Position numbers and translations under genes: made by a program. Shown here one piece after another: positions 54,308 through 64,000 of a stretch of 64,000 nt of DNA (positions are counted from its first letter, which is position 1; each line of letters starts with the position of its first letter). The notes beneath the pieces are model-generated. The model was not told the origin of the DNA. It did not search any database and was given only the letters and a program-made list of their open reading frames with translations. Source of the DNA: Candidatus Gastranaerophilales bacterium. GTDB lineage: Bacteria > Cyanobacteriota > Vampirovibrionia > Gastranaerophilales > JAILCC01. The DNA is taken from the NCBI GenBank assembly GCA_028696075.1, contig JAQVHS010000002.1, positions 37,701 through 101,700 on the forward strand, read 5' to 3'.

Positions 54308-55639
54308 ATGCTCAAAGACGTAATTATCCGAAGTAAAAACAGTAAAATCGAGAAAATTGTGAAAAAGATTTCTCCGAATGAAAACTTTGAGGTGTGGTTT
54401 GATTGGAGATGGCAGGTTAAAAATACAATTAAAACCGTAGATGATTTTGAAATGGTTTTGGGGATAGAATTTGCCCCTTATGAAAAATTTGAACTGATGA
54501 AAACGGCGCAGCAGTTTCCATTATCAATTACACCGTATTACTTGTCGCAGATAGATATAAATGACTATAAAAATGACCCCATATTTAAACAGGCATTTCC
54601 CAGCCCTGAGGAATTAAACATTACTTCTGCCGATATGCAAGACCCTTTGTACGAAGATGCGGATAGCCCTGTAAAAGGAATTACACACAGGTATCCCGAC
54701 AGAGTCCTTTTTCATATAAGTAATAAATGTGCAATGTATTGCAGACATTGTACAAGAAAAAGAAAGGTCGGGGATGTTGATTTTATCCCTACAAAAGATG
54801 AAATTTTAGAGGGAATTGAATATATAAAACACACTCCTGCAGTGAGAGATGTTTTGCTCTCGGGCGGTGACCCTTTTATGCTGCCCGATGCTTTTTTGGA
54901 CTGGATTTTGACAGAGCTTAAACAAATTTCGCATGTAGAGGTTGTAAGGATAGGTACGAGAGTTCCCGTTGTATTGCCATATAGAGTTACGGATGAGCTT
55001 ATTGAAGTTTTTAAAAAGCATAAGCCTATCTGGATTAACACGCATTTTAATCACCCTAAAGAGCTTACATCAGATGCAAAAATAGCTCTAGATAAGTTAT
55101 CTGATGCCGGTATTCCGCTTGGAAACCAGTCCGTTTTGCTTGCAGGGGTTAATGATTGTGTTCATATCATGAAAAAATTGGTACGCAAACTTGTGCAAAA
55201 CAGGGTACGGCCTTATTATCTTTATCAATGTGATTTAAGTATAGGGTTATCCCATTTTAGAACCCCTGTTAGCAAAGGTATTGAAATCATAGAAGGCTTA
55301 AGGGGGCATACAAGCGGATTTGCTGTGCCTACTTTTGTTATTGACGCCCCGGGCGGCGGCGGCAAAATCCCGATTATGCCGAGTTATATGATTTCCTGCT
55401 CCACTAATAAAGTTATTTTGCGCAACTTTGAGGGTATAATCACTTCTTATCAAGAGCCTGATAAATATGAGCATAAATACTGTAATCTGGATTGTGATAA
55501 TTGTGTTTTATCTCTAAAAATGGACCCGCAGGAAGAAGTTGATGCCGTAGGGATAAACAAATTATTATTTGATTCTAATGAGGTTATATCTTTGATTCCT
55601 AATGATATGGAAAGGATTGAAAACAGAAATAATGACTGA
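54308..55639 (+). CDS. ablA: Lysine 2,3-aminomutase (KamA family radical SAM)
   Basis: Moves the alpha-amino group of L-lysine to the beta carbon, giving beta-lysine, with PLP, SAM and a [4Fe-4S] cluster. 443 residues. Radical SAM cysteines in [12 protein letters not shown], then [30 protein letters not shown], the PLP-lysine region in [15 protein letters not shown], and a C-terminal cysteine set (YCNLDCDNC). The downstream acetyltransferase makes the pair an N-acetyl-beta-lysine pathway rather than lysine fermentation. Confidence 0.93.
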   Translation: MLKDVIIRSKNSKIEKIVKKISPNENFEVWFDWRWQVKNTIKTVDDFEMVLGIEFAPYEKFELMKTAQQFPLSITPYYLSQIDINDYKNDPIFKQAFPSPEELNITSADMQDPLYEDADSPVKGITHRYPDRVLFHISNKCAMYCRHCTRKRKVGDVDFIPTKDEILEGIEYIKHTPAVRDVLLSGGDPFMLPDAFLDWILTELKQISHVEVVRIGTRVPVVLPYRVTDELIEVFKKHKPIWINTHFNHPKELTSDAKIALDKLSDAGIPLGNQSVLLAGVNDCVHIMKKLVRKLVQNRVRPYYLYQCDLSIGLSHFRTPVSKGIEIIEGLRGHTSGFAVPTFVIDAPGGGGKIPIMPSYMISCSTNKVILRNFEGIITSYQEPDKYEHKYCNLDCDNCVLSLKMDPQEEVDAVGINKLLFDSNEVISLIPNDMERIENRNND

Positions 55640-56465
55640 TGAAATCATAAAAGTCCGAAACTCCGTAATACAGTACGGGAAAGAAAACAATCGTGTTTAC
55701 CTTATGAAATTATCAAAGTCTGACTGTTCGTATATTTTAAAATATGTGAATAATTTGGCGTTGGAGGAAGGACTTACTAAAATTTTTGCAAAAGTTCCGA
55801 CCTCTTTGCAGGGCGATTTTTTTAATGACGGTTATATACAAGAAGCCTTTGTTAAAAAATTTTTCAAAGGTGAAGAGAACTGCCATTTTTTGTGCAAATA
55901 TTTTTCATCTGACAGACAGGAGTTTTATGACAAAGAAGAGATTGAAAAAATAAAGAAAATTTGTTTTGAAAAAGAGAGAGATTTTCAACCATTGAAACTT
56001 GATGGCAAATTTTCCATAAAACAGCTTGCAAAAAATCACGCAGTGAAAATGACTAAAATTTATAAGACAATTTTCAAAAGCTACCCGTTTCCGATTTTTG
56101 ACCCCGGTTATATAAAAAAGACAATGGCGGAAAATATTGATTATTTCGGGGCTTTTTGCGGTAATTCACTCGTTGCCGTTTCATCCTGCGAAATGGATTT
56201 AGAAAATCTTAATTCGGAAATGACAGATTTTGCCGTTTTACCCGAATACAGGGGGCATAATATTGCTTATTACCTGCTGCAAAGTATGGAAGCAGCGGCA
56301 AAATCAAAAGGGATAAAAACTTTTTATACAATAGCAAGGGCAAAAAGCGCGGGAATGAATATTACTTTTGCTAAGAGCAATTATACATACAGCGGTGCTT
56401 TGGTAAACAATACCAATATTTCGGGAAGCATCGAAACAATGAACGTTTGGTATAAAAATATTTAA
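55632..56465 (+). CDS. ablB: Beta-lysine N-acetyltransferase
   Basis: Acetylates beta-lysine to N-epsilon-acetyl-beta-lysine, an osmolyte. 277 residues from ATG 55632, which overlaps the ablA stop (ATGACTGA). The C-terminal half is a GNAT fold, with [20 protein letters not shown] as the acetyl-CoA loop. The N-terminal half is the AblB-specific part (about 1-120: [20 protein letters not shown]). Tight coupling with ablA supports the assignment. Confidence 0.88.
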   Translation: MTDEIIKVRNSVIQYGKENNRVYLMKLSKSDCSYILKYVNNLALEEGLTKIFAKVPTSLQGDFFNDGYIQEAFVKKFFKGEENCHFLCKYFSSDRQEFYDKEEIEKIKKICFEKERDFQPLKLDGKFSIKQLAKNHAVKMTKIYKTIFKSYPFPIFDPGYIKKTMAENIDYFGAFCGNSLVAVSSCEMDLENLNSEMTDFAVLPEYRGHNIAYYLLQSMEAAAKSKGIKTFYTIARAKSAGMNITFAKSNYTYSGALVNNTNISGSIETMNVWYKNI

Positions 56466-56468
56466 AAA

Positions 56469-57098
56469 TCAGCTGACTTTTAACAATTCCATGATAGCTA
56501 AGTAATGCATTGCAGCGCCTGCTATAACAAACAAATGCCAAATACTGTGCATGAATTTGTATTTCAGCAAGTAAAATACTGCGCCCAAAGAATAAAGCAA
56601 CCCGCCGCCTAACAGGAACCATACAACTAAATGACTTGTTGTTGTCCAGATTTGGTAGCACATAAATAATGACAGCCAGCCCATAAGCAGGTATAGTCCG
56701 GTTGACAGGTATTTAAACTTCAATGTCATGCAGGAAAAGACTATACCTATAATTGCCAGATACCAAACTATGGCAAGAAGCGCTATAGAGTGGGGAAACG
56801 GGAATACCAAAAGCAAAAACGGGGTATATGTTCCCGCTATAAGCATAAATATTGAACTGTGGTCAATTCTGCGGAATACTTTTTTAGCTGTTTCATTCAC
56901 CATTGCATGGTAGCAGGTTGATGATTGAAACAGGATAAACATTGTTGCTCCAAATATGGTAACAGATGCTGTTTGTACGGGAGTTTTAGACGCAGCTGCC
57001 AATAAAACTATCCCGTATATAGCAAGCAAGGCTCCTATCGCATGAGAAAATGCATTGGCAAATTCTTCCATAGGGGTATATTTAGGTTCTTCTTTCAT
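56469..57098 (-). CDS. trhA: Hemolysin III family / TrhA membrane protein
   Basis: 209 residues, seven membrane helices, related to PAQR receptors. Motifs: EEFANAFSHAIGALLAIYGI, STCYHAM, RIDHSSIFMLIAGTYTPFLL, and HSIWHLFVIAGAAMHYLAIM with metal-ligand histidines. The family is linked to membrane fluidity control; no haemolysin role should be assumed. Convergent with ablB, three bases apart. Confidence 0.92.
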   Translation of the reverse strand: MKEEPKYTPMEEFANAFSHAIGALLAIYGIVLLAAASKTPVQTASVTIFGATMFILFQSSTCYHAMVNETAKKVFRRIDHSSIFMLIAGTYTPFLLLVFPFPHSIALLAIVWYLAIIGIVFSCMTLKFKYLSTGLYLLMGWLSLFMCYQIWTTTSHLVVWFLLGGGLLYSLGAVFYLLKYKFMHSIWHLFVIAGAAMHYLAIMELLKVS

Positions 57099-57303
57099 TT
57101 TAAATCTCTTATATCAGCTATTCCAACCATTATAACCCGCTAAAAAAGATTTTACAAAGGATTAATAATATATCAAATACGTTTTCGGCAGGTTTAGAAT
57201 ATGCTGCAATTTCTATTACTTGCTATAAAGGATAGTAAATCGGGCAATTGTTTCAATACTACAAAATTCTATGATGGTTATATATCTTAAAGTTGGGGAT
57301 TCT

Positions 57304-60300
57304 ATGAGGTATTTTTTTATTTGTTTACTTATATGTTTTTCTTTAATTCAACCTTGTAGAGGGGCAAATCAACTGTTTGAAAAAGATTTGGAACAACAAA
57401 TAATCAATCAGGCATTAGCCGCAGAAAAGCATAAAGATTACAAATCCGCATTTTTTAATTTTGAAAAATTAATGTTCTACTATCCTGAGGACATAAATGC
57501 CATTAAAATTTATGCGGAATTTTGCGAACGGCATAACTATAACGAAAAGGGTTTTTTGCTATATTCAAAACTTTATGAAGTTACTTCAAAATATGAATAT
57601 TTAGAAAAAAAATATTTAATGCAGGTCAGAATTTCGACAAAGCTTGATGTAACCTACTCTAAAATTATGAGTGATAAAAAACTTTCAAAATACTCAAAAA
57701 CCCGGCTGGCAAAAGAAATTATTAAAATACTTGCCGGCTCCAAAAAATGGAACGAAACTGATAAAGTTTGTATGTCTGTTGAAGTTAAGGACCTGGATTT
57801 GAAAACTTTGCAAGAGTGTATGAATGCCGCTTCTTATGTTAAAAATGACCGTAGGAAATCAGCATATTATCAGCGGCTTGTTGATTTTGAACCCTATAAT
57901 ATCGAAGCCGTAAAAATTATTTTAGATTTAGAACCTGCATCCAAATCCCCTGCCACCCACGAGAAATATTTAAAAAAATTCCAATCGCTCAGCCCGAATG
58001 ATTTTGGTATCGGCTATAGGCTTGCAGGGTTTTATGAAAGTCAGGGACGTTTTAAAGAAGCTAAAAAAATTTATGAAGAGCTTATAAAAAAAGGAGATAA
58101 CAGTGAACATCTAAAGACAAGCTATGCAGCAGTATTAAGGATTTTAAACGAACAGCGCCTGAGAAAAAGTTCCAAGCCTCAGCCTGAAAACAACAAGCCT
58201 TATGTTCCGACCAAAGAAGACCTGATGTATAAAGCTATGGAAGATAAAGATTACAAAAAGGCCCAAAGTCTTGCAGATGAAATACTGCTAAAATCACCTG
58301 ATAATTTAAAGGTTCTTAAAGCCCGTTCCGATATAGCCTTGGAGCAGCAAGACTGCAAAAGCGCAATTATCTGTCTTGAAAAACTCAAATCACTTAACCC
58401 GTCCGGTTTGAATGAACATGATAAGATGACACTTGCCTATTGTTATTCTAAGACAGAGAATTTTAATTCCGCCCTTTTGATAATAGAAGAGCTGCTGCAA
58501 GAAGGAAAGAGCCAAAAGGCTTTGCTGCCTAAGGCGATAGAATATTCGATGGCGCAAAAAGATTATAAAAAAGCAAGGTCTTATCTGAATCAATTGCTGC
58601 AATCAGAACCTGATAATGAAGAAATACTTAAATTGTCAGGGGATTTGTATTCTATGGAAAGCAGGTATGACTTAGCAATTAATACATATTTGAAGTTGGT
58701 AAAATTATACCCCAAGTCTGAATATTATTTTAACCTCTCCGGTTTTTATATGGCGGTTAACGATTTTCCAAAAGCTAAAATTGCGATTGAAAAGGCATAC
58801 AATTCTCCTGAGCGAAATCAAAAAATCACTCGGGAGTATTTGCATATATTAATGACTTTGAAAGATACCCAATCAGCTTATAAAGTCGCTGTAGAAAATA
58901 ATCTTTTGCAAACAAAAGAAGGGTACGAAATTCAGGGTGATATAGCCTTCAGAGAAAAACAATATTCTCAGGCAGAGAATTATTATAAAAATGCCCTGAG
59001 CTTTTCCAAAGAGGATAAATTTTTAAAAAACAAGCTGGCAGATTCCTACAGAGCGCAAAAAAGACACAAAGAAGCAAAGGAAATATACCAATCTTTTTTG
59101 GAGGAAGATTTAACCGACAAAGAAGGTTTGATGGGAATGGGCTATGCCGGAGTGGAACAAAGGGAGTTTAACGAAGCCAGAGGATATTTTCAGAAAATTC
59201 TCGATGAAAGCCCCGAGGATATAGATGCCCATACCGGTATTATTAATTCTTACAGCGCTTACAATGATTTTTTAAATGCGCTTAAAGCAGCAAGGCAACT
59301 TCCTCAAAACGATGAAACTGATTTTTTAAAGGCACAAATTTATTATGATATGAGATTGTTTAATAAATCAAAAAGTTACATAAAAGATATCAATACTCCC
59401 GATGCCGAAAAACTAAAACAGGCTATAAAAAGGGAAAGAGCTTATATTATTACGCCAAGCTATTCATTCTTAATACAAACCCTGTCCGAAGAATTTAAGT
59501 TAAACGCGAATAAATGGGGTGTTCATGCTTCAGCGCCTATAGGCAAGAACCTTAACTTTTTTACTGATTATACTTTGTATTTATATTCGTCCGGAGTCTT
59601 CCCTCCATATAACAGAAGATATACTAATTTTACCAACGAAATCCGAATAGGCGCAGAAGGCAGAGTATCAGAGCATCTTGAACTTAAAGCCGATATAGGA
59701 GCTAAAATATTCCAAAATGCAGGTGCTATGTTAAACACAAACAGCTGGCTTAAATATTACGTAAATGACAAATTTAATCTTAAATTGGGTTTTTACAGAG
59801 ATAACCTTGAACAGTCATATCTTTCTGCGGTAGGTTTTGATATAGACGGCGCTTTTACGGGTCAGGTTGCGGATAACAGGCTTTATTTGGAATATGAATA
59901 CAGACTGCCTAAAGAATATTATGCATTTGGCAGACTGGGCTGCGGCATTATGGATGCACAAAATCTTCCAAATAACCCTTATTTGGAAGGAATGGCAGGT
60001 TTTGGAAAGCTGCTTTATCATGATTTTTCCAATCCGAAACATAAGAAAAAATTATCTTCAAATTTAGTATCTTATAATGCCGGCTGGAGAGATAATTTGC
60101 TCAATCTCTACGATAAGCGCGGTAATTTGTACGGCGGATATTGGAGTCCTGCTTTTTTTACGGCTAATACGGCAGATTTACGCTATGAAGGGATATATAA
60201 GAATAAATTAACTTACGGCGGCGGGGGATTTGCCGGCTGGCAGTACGCCCAAAGACCTTCCCAATCAATGTTCGTCTGGGGAGCGGAGGTTTATGTGGGT

Positions 60301-60408
60301 TACAGGCTAAATGACCATGTGGATTTTAATACAAACTACAGGTACTTTAATTATGCTGATGTCCAACGTAATCAATTCGGCGTTAATATGACGATAAGGG
60401 GGTTTTGA
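57304..60408 (+). CDS. bcsC: BcsC-like TPR/outer-membrane polysaccharide exporter
   Basis: 1034 residues from ATG 57304, supported by GGGG six bases before it and by a clear signal peptide (FFICLLICFSLIQPC). A longer frame from 57271 is unlikely. About 15 TPR units (about 25-710) are followed by a beta-barrel (about 720-1034: GVHASAPIGKNLNFFTDYTL, LKLGFYRDNLEQSYLSAVGF, KLTYGGGGFAGWQYAQ) that ends in phenylalanine, as outer-membrane barrels do. Proteins of this plan guide cellulose or poly-GlcNAc across the periplasm and outer membrane. The two following genes fix the product as probably cellulose. Confidence 0.82.
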   Translation: MRYFFICLLICFSLIQPCRGANQLFEKDLEQQIINQALAAEKHKDYKSAFFNFEKLMFYYPEDINAIKIYAEFCERHNYNEKGFLLYSKLYEVTSKYEYLEKKYLMQVRISTKLDVTYSKIMSDKKLSKYSKTRLAKEIIKILAGSKKWNETDKVCMSVEVKDLDLKTLQECMNAASYVKNDRRKSAYYQRLVDFEPYNIEAVKIILDLEPASKSPATHEKYLKKFQSLSPNDFGIGYRLAGFYESQGRFKEAKKIYEELIKKGDNSEHLKTSYAAVLRILNEQRLRKSSKPQPENNKPYVPTKEDLMYKAMEDKDYKKAQSLADEILLKSPDNLKVLKARSDIALEQQDCKSAIICLEKLKSLNPSGLNEHDKMTLAYCYSKTENFNSALLIIEELLQEGKSQKALLPKAIEYSMAQKDYKKARSYLNQLLQSEPDNEEILKLSGDLYSMESRYDLAINTYLKLVKLYPKSEYYFNLSGFYMAVNDFPKAKIAIEKAYNSPERNQKITREYLHILMTLKDTQSAYKVAVENNLLQTKEGYEIQGDIAFREKQYSQAENYYKNALSFSKEDKFLKNKLADSYRAQKRHKEAKEIYQSFLEEDLTDKEGLMGMGYAGVEQREFNEARGYFQKILDESPEDIDAHTGIINSYSAYNDFLNALKAARQLPQNDETDFLKAQIYYDMRLFNKSKSYIKDINTPDAEKLKQAIKRERAYIITPSYSFLIQTLSEEFKLNANKWGVHASAPIGKNLNFFTDYTLYLYSSGVFPPYNRRYTNFTNEIRIGAEGRVSEHLELKADIGAKIFQNAGAMLNTNSWLKYYVNDKFNLKLGFYRDNLEQSYLSAVGFDIDGAFTGQVADNRLYLEYEYRLPKEYYAFGRLGCGIMDAQNLPNNPYLEGMAGFGKLLYHDFSNPKHKKKLSSNLVSYNAGWRDNLLNLYDKRGNLYGGYWSPAFFTANTADLRYEGIYKNKLTYGGGGFAGWQYAQRPSQSMFVWGAEVYVGYRLNDHVDFNTNYRYFNYADVQRNQFGVNMTIRGF

Positions 60409-61502
60409 TGATTTTTTACTTCAGAAGAATTTTTTATATTTTTGTTATCTTTGCCGGTTTTTTCCTGTTTTCTGCCTGCTCAGGCTCCAAACAGTTATCT
60501 TTGAAAGAACAGTATGAAAGTTACAAACATCATTATATTACACGTGACGGACGTATTATTGACCCTTCAAGAAATAATGTTACTACTTCCGAAGGGCAGG
60601 CATATATGCTTTTGCGAAGCGTGCTTATGAATGATAAAAAAACTTTTGACCTTGTTTTAAAATGGTCTAACAATAATTTAAGACGCAGGGATGCTTTGTA
60701 CAGCTGGCTGTGGGGAGAAAATAACTACGGAAAATATACCGTTTTAGATTATAACAATGCATCAGACGCAGAAATGGACATATCTTTTGCGCTCATTTTG
60801 GCATATGAAAAGTGGAAATCCCCTTATTATTTAGACTTGGCGCGGCAAATTTTGTACAGATTATGGGATACACAGATAATCAATGTTAACGGTAAAAAGC
60901 TTTTAGCCCCCGGGATAGTTCAGGCTCAAAATCATGATATGGAGTTTAACCCGTCTTATTTTTCACCGTATTATATGAAAAAGTTTCAAATATACGATTC
61001 TCATCACAATTGGCGCAGTGTGGGAGATGATATGTATTATTATTTAACGGAAGTGATGAATGCTACTGCAACGGGTTTGCCGCCTAACTTTTTCAGCATA
61101 AAAGACGGGAAGGTTTTTATTTCATCGGACAAAAAAGGGGATTTTTCTTATGATGCAATAAGGGTATTTAACAGGATATTATTGGACTATAAGATGACAA
61201 AAGATAAAAGAGCCTTGCAGGTTTTGAAGAAGTCTAAATTCTTTATAGACAAATGGGAAAAAGGCAAGCCACTTTATATAAATTATCAGGCTAACGGAGA
61301 GCTTAGGGATAAGGACAAGTTTGTAGGCGCTGCGGCTATGATTTATCCTGCAATAAAGCTTTATGATGAACATACGGCAGAAGAGATTTATGAACAGGAA
61401 ATAAAATCTTATCTGGAAAACCCTTATTATTGGGCTTCTAATAATGATTATTACGGCAAAAATCTGTTATGGTTCGGAGAATATGTAGATGAAATCAAAT
61501 AA
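60408..61502 (+). CDS. bcsZ: Glycoside hydrolase family 8 endoglucanase (BcsZ-type)
   Basis: 364 residues from ATG 60408, whose A overlaps the bcsC TGA; GGGGG precedes it. The lipoprotein signal FFLFSACSGS has the lipobox cysteine. GH8 residues: acid glutamate in TTSEGQAYMLL, aspartate in DAEMDISFAL, then LYSWLWGENN and HHNWRSVGDDMYY. It trims beta-1,4-glucan during export. A lipid anchor is unusual relative to the periplasmic soluble BcsZ of enterobacteria. Confidence 0.9.
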   Translation: MIFYFRRIFYIFVIFAGFFLFSACSGSKQLSLKEQYESYKHHYITRDGRIIDPSRNNVTTSEGQAYMLLRSVLMNDKKTFDLVLKWSNNNLRRRDALYSWLWGENNYGKYTVLDYNNASDAEMDISFALILAYEKWKSPYYLDLARQILYRLWDTQIINVNGKKLLAPGIVQAQNHDMEFNPSYFSPYYMKKFQIYDSHHNWRSVGDDMYYYLTEVMNATATGLPPNFFSIKDGKVFISSDKKGDFSYDAIRVFNRILLDYKMTKDKRALQVLKKSKFFIDKWEKGKPLYINYQANGELRDKDKFVGAAAMIYPAIKLYDEHTAEEIYEQEIKSYLENPYYWASNNDYYGKNLLWFGEYVDEIK

Positions 61503-63402
61503 AGACAAACATAGACATCATTTTTTGGGGCACCATGGGTTTATATTTTTCTATATGCTTCTGGTTTTTGGTCTTTTTTATATAGGATGGCGCTGGCTTT
61601 TTACGCTTAATTTAATGACTTCACCGTTTACTACTTTTTGGAGTTATGCTCTTCTTTTTGCTGAAGCTGTAATTATGTTTGTTTTTACAGGTTTCAGTTT
61701 ATTAATGATTAAAGCCGATGAAGTAGAACCCGCTAAAATTGATAATAAGCTGCAGCAGGATTATTATAAAGATTTTTACCATAACGGAGAGCTTATATCT
61801 TTCAAAAATTATAAACCGTCTGTTGATATATTTATCTGTACCTATAACGAAGATGAATATATCCTTGTGCCTACTATTATGGCAGCGAATAATATAAATT
61901 ACCCCGACAAAAAAGTTTATGTTTTAGACGACGGAAACAGAAAAGAAATTAAAGAGTTATGTAAAAAGCTGGGGTGCAATTATATAACAAGAGATAAGAA
62001 TACGGATTATAAGGCAGGAAACATTAACAACGCTCTTGCCCAAACAAACTCTGATTTAGTTGTGGTATTTGATGCTGACCATAAGCCTGTATCTACATTT
62101 TTAAGGGAAACAGTTTATTATTTTGCTGATGAAAGTGTAGCGTTGGTACAGACTCCTCAATATTTTTTGAATTTGGATGCTGTTCAGAAAAATCTTAATA
62201 TGCCGAATTTTTTATCTAATGAACAGGATATATTTTATAATGTTATGCAGCCGGGATTAAGTAAATTTGATGCGGTTTTTTGCGGCGGAACCAATATTAT
62301 CATCAGAAGAAAAACACTGGAAGACATAGGCGGATTTCCTTCAGGCAGCGTTACCGAGGATTCTCTTTTAGGCTTGATTTTTCACGCAAAAAAGCTGAAA
62401 GTTATTTATTATAATAAGCCGTTAGCGGTAGGGATTGCCGCAGGAAGTTTTAACGAATATATGCAGCAGCGAAACAGATGGACAAAAGGCAACCTGCAGA
62501 TAGTTAAAAACCCTGCAAACTGGAAATATTATTTGCATTTGAATTTCGGACAGCTATTCTTTTATTTTTTAAGCGCGTTGTATTTTTTAAACCCTGTTGT
62601 AAGAATGATTTTACTTTTGACACCTGTTTTTTTTCTGGTGTTTAATGTTTCAACAATCTTGATAGTATTTTATCAGGTGTTTTTATTTCAGGTTTCTTAT
62701 CTTCTGCTCAAATTTATATTTCTTTTTACCGATAAAGTCAAAAGGGGCAATGTTTTATTAGCGGATATGTATGAGCTTATCGTTTCTATATTTAATTTGG
62801 GTGTGATTTTCAAGACTTTGTTCCTGCCTAAAAAATTGCAGGATTTATCTTTTAGGGTTACAAACAAAAATATAGAGTTTAAAAATAAAAATATCAAGTA
62901 CAAGGTAGTGTTAACTATTATTCTTTTTGTTTTGATTTATGCTCAGATACAGGGTGTTTATGACCTTATATACGGTAATGTATATAGCGTTCCTGCAGTA
63001 TATGTTAATTTATTTTGGAATTTAATGAATATTATTATGATTATTATGGCGCTCAGGGTTGTTTTTGACAGAGATGAAAGCCGCAAGTATATAAGGCTGC
63101 CTATTGATAAACGTATAGTGTTGACTGATTGCAAAGGCAACAAGTATGACGCAAGAGTGCTGAACGTTTCTTTGGGCGGTCTAAAGTTCGTCAGCGGCAG
63201 CGAATTCAAAGACCCTGCGGTTTGTGCGCTAAAAGTTGAAATGAACGGAATTACAAGGCGTGTCAATCTTTTAAGCAAGCGATTAGGCAGTTATAGAGGT
63301 GTTTATATGAAAAAAATCCTGTTTAGGAACTTAACAACAAGAAAAATTCATATATTAAATAAATTTATTAATTTTGCTTTTGAAAAACTTAATATATCAT
63401 AG
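61489..63402 (+). CDS. bcsA: Cellulose synthase catalytic subunit (BcsA) with PilZ domain
   Basis: 637 residues, inner membrane. Two N-terminal membrane helices, a GT2 domain (about 95-345) with VLDDGNR, VFDADHKP, VTEDS and QQRNRW (the D, DxD, TED and QxxRW motifs), four to five more membrane helices, then a PilZ domain (about 530-637) with SRKYIRLPIDKR and NVSLGGLKF, so it is activated by c-di-GMP. It starts 14 bases inside bcsZ. No BcsB gene follows: the next gene is a dehydrogenase with its own promoter. Confidence 0.92.
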   Translation: MKSNKDKHRHHFLGHHGFIFFYMLLVFGLFYIGWRWLFTLNLMTSPFTTFWSYALLFAEAVIMFVFTGFSLLMIKADEVEPAKIDNKLQQDYYKDFYHNGELISFKNYKPSVDIFICTYNEDEYILVPTIMAANNINYPDKKVYVLDDGNRKEIKELCKKLGCNYITRDKNTDYKAGNINNALAQTNSDLVVVFDADHKPVSTFLRETVYYFADESVALVQTPQYFLNLDAVQKNLNMPNFLSNEQDIFYNVMQPGLSKFDAVFCGGTNIIIRRKTLEDIGGFPSGSVTEDSLLGLIFHAKKLKVIYYNKPLAVGIAAGSFNEYMQQRNRWTKGNLQIVKNPANWKYYLHLNFGQLFFYFLSALYFLNPVVRMILLLTPVFFLVFNVSTILIVFYQVFLFQVSYLLLKFIFLFTDKVKRGNVLLADMYELIVSIFNLGVIFKTLFLPKKLQDLSFRVTNKNIEFKNKNIKYKVVLTIILFVLIYAQIQGVYDLIYGNVYSVPAVYVNLFWNLMNIIMIIMALRVVFDRDESRKYIRLPIDKRIVLTDCKGNKYDARVLNVSLGGLKFVSGSEFKDPAVCALKVEMNGITRRVNLLSKRLGSYRGVYMKKILFRNLTTRKIHILNKFINFAFEKLNIS

Positions 63403-63403
63403 G

Positions 63404-63409
63404 TATAAT
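63404..63409 (+). promoter_or_regulatory. -10 box of the dehydrogenase gene
   Basis: TATAAT directly after the bcsA stop; a leader of about 28 bases with AAGGAGG (63431-63437) follows. Confidence 0.45.
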
Positions 63410-63443
63410 AAAAGAATGCAATTAACTGTTAAGGAGGCATGGT

Positions 63444-64000
63444 ATGCTAAAGCTGGTATTTTTTGATGTAGAAGATTATGAAAAGGAATTTTTGCGGCAA
63501 GCTTGCGAGGGGAAGTATAACTACACGCTCATACATAACCCGCTTAACGACCTGGAAACAATACCTGATGAAATAAAAGACGCTGATGTGATTTCCTGTT
63601 TTACCACTTCGCGGGTTACAAGAGAAGTTCTTGAACAATTCGCACAACTAAGACTTATCGCCTTGCGCTCGGTCGGCTTTAACCATGTTGATACTGAATA
63701 TTGTCAGGCGAATGGTATTACGGTTGAGAATACACCAAACTATGGCAACAAAAGCGTTGCAGAATTTGCTTTCGGGCTTATGCTTGATGTTACAAGACGT
63801 ATCTCAAAAGCCTATTCGGCATTTAAAGAATTAAACGCCTGTCATAAATGTACAACAGGTTATGAACTTGGCGGTAAAACGATAGGTGTTTTCGGGCTTG
63901 GCGCTATAGGCAGGGAGTTTGCAAAACTTGCTTACGGTTTTGAAATGAATATTCTCGGTTTTGATATGTTTGAAAATCAGGAAATGAAGGAAAAATATAA
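63444..64000 (+). CDS. D-lactate dehydrogenase-like 2-hydroxyacid dehydrogenase, 5' part
   Basis: About 185 residues before the window ends; the gene continues beyond 64000. AAGGAGG lies six bases before ATG 63444. The substrate-domain start (MLKLVFFDVEDYEKEFL) and IALRSVGFNHVD, with NTPNYGNKSVAEFAFGLML, are typical of D-LDH. The NAD-binding loop GVFGLGAIGREF is present. Reduction of pyruvate to D-lactate would suit a fermenter with the hydrogenase and pyruvate kinase seen here. The catalytic histidine lies outside the window, so close relatives cannot be excluded. Confidence 0.85.
   Translation, partial: MLKLVFFDVEDYEKEFLRQACEGKYNYTLIHNPLNDLETIPDEIKDADVISCFTTSRVTREVLEQFAQLRLIALRSVGFNHVDTEYCQANGITVENTPNYGNKSVAEFAFGLMLDVTRRISKAYSAFKELNACHKCTTGYELGGKTIGVFGLGAIGREFAKLAYGFEMNILGFDMFENQEMKEKY

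Noticed and set aside
57099-57303. c-di-GMP riboswitch before the cellulose operon
   Set aside because: No GEMM-like core is visible; regulation is more likely through the PilZ domain of BcsA.

Overview
This window most likely comes from a non-photosynthetic relative of cyanobacteria (Vampirovibrionia/Melainabacteria, probably a gut-type Gastranaerophilales). The DNA is AT-rich. ClpC and ribosomal protein L18 read like cyanobacterial homologues. There is a Gram-negative envelope (outer-membrane barrel proteins, a BcsC-like exporter) and several prepilin-type proteins. A trimeric [FeFe] hydrogenase points to fermentative, anaerobic life. No photosynthesis or respiratory-chain genes are seen. 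The lineage is inferred from remembered family resemblance, not from a tree.

Layout. 1-0.8 kb: a 99-bp tandem repeat array, then rplR standing apart from the rest of its usual operon. 0.8-12 kb: a small unknown gene, an XRE regulator, two secreted tandem paralogues, TPR proteins, HU, an envelope protein, IleRS and IspG. 12-15.6 kb: a phosphoesterase, an AMIN-type murein amidase and glutamate racemase. 15.6-24.4 kb, minus strand: a coiled-coil protein; an operon of sigma-like protein, UPF0173 hydrolase and two overlapping WYL regulators; then a two-component operon running into tsaC and rpiB. 24.5-30.7 kb: an orphan peptide-transport ATPase, a PilZ protein, pyruvate kinase and ClpC. 30.9-35 kb: the hydrogenase operon hydCBA with a Rex-like operator in its promoter. 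35.2-42.8 kb: a CMP-sugar synthetase, SurE, pilins, RuvB, a glycine-rich protein and a sensor kinase.

43.1-51.65 kb is an accessory island at a tRNA-Arg(TCT) gene. The tRNA is flanked by two arrays of repeats built from sense and antisense pieces of the tRNA itself: four copies upstream and two downstream. The island carries a frameshifted large serine recombinase, a HigBA-type toxin-antitoxin pair whose antitoxin has an HU-like basic tail, and a two-gene unit that is the most novel item here. That unit is a PLD-nuclease/SNF2 helicase followed by a protein whose N-terminal domain resembles the N-terminus of Eco57I-type restriction-methylase proteins, joined to a complete RpoD-like sigma factor. 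A ten-A tract near the end of the sigma gene separates it from a further 48 coding-like codons in another frame.

52-64 kb: adenine deaminase, an ablAB pair for N-acetyl-beta-lysine (an osmolyte), a TrhA-type membrane protein, a cellulose operon (BcsC-like exporter, GH8 cellulase, BcsA with PilZ) and the start of a D-lactate-dehydrogenase-like gene cut by the window edge. At least four genes have a -10 box six bases before their ATG and no ribosome binding site, which suggests leaderless mRNAs.
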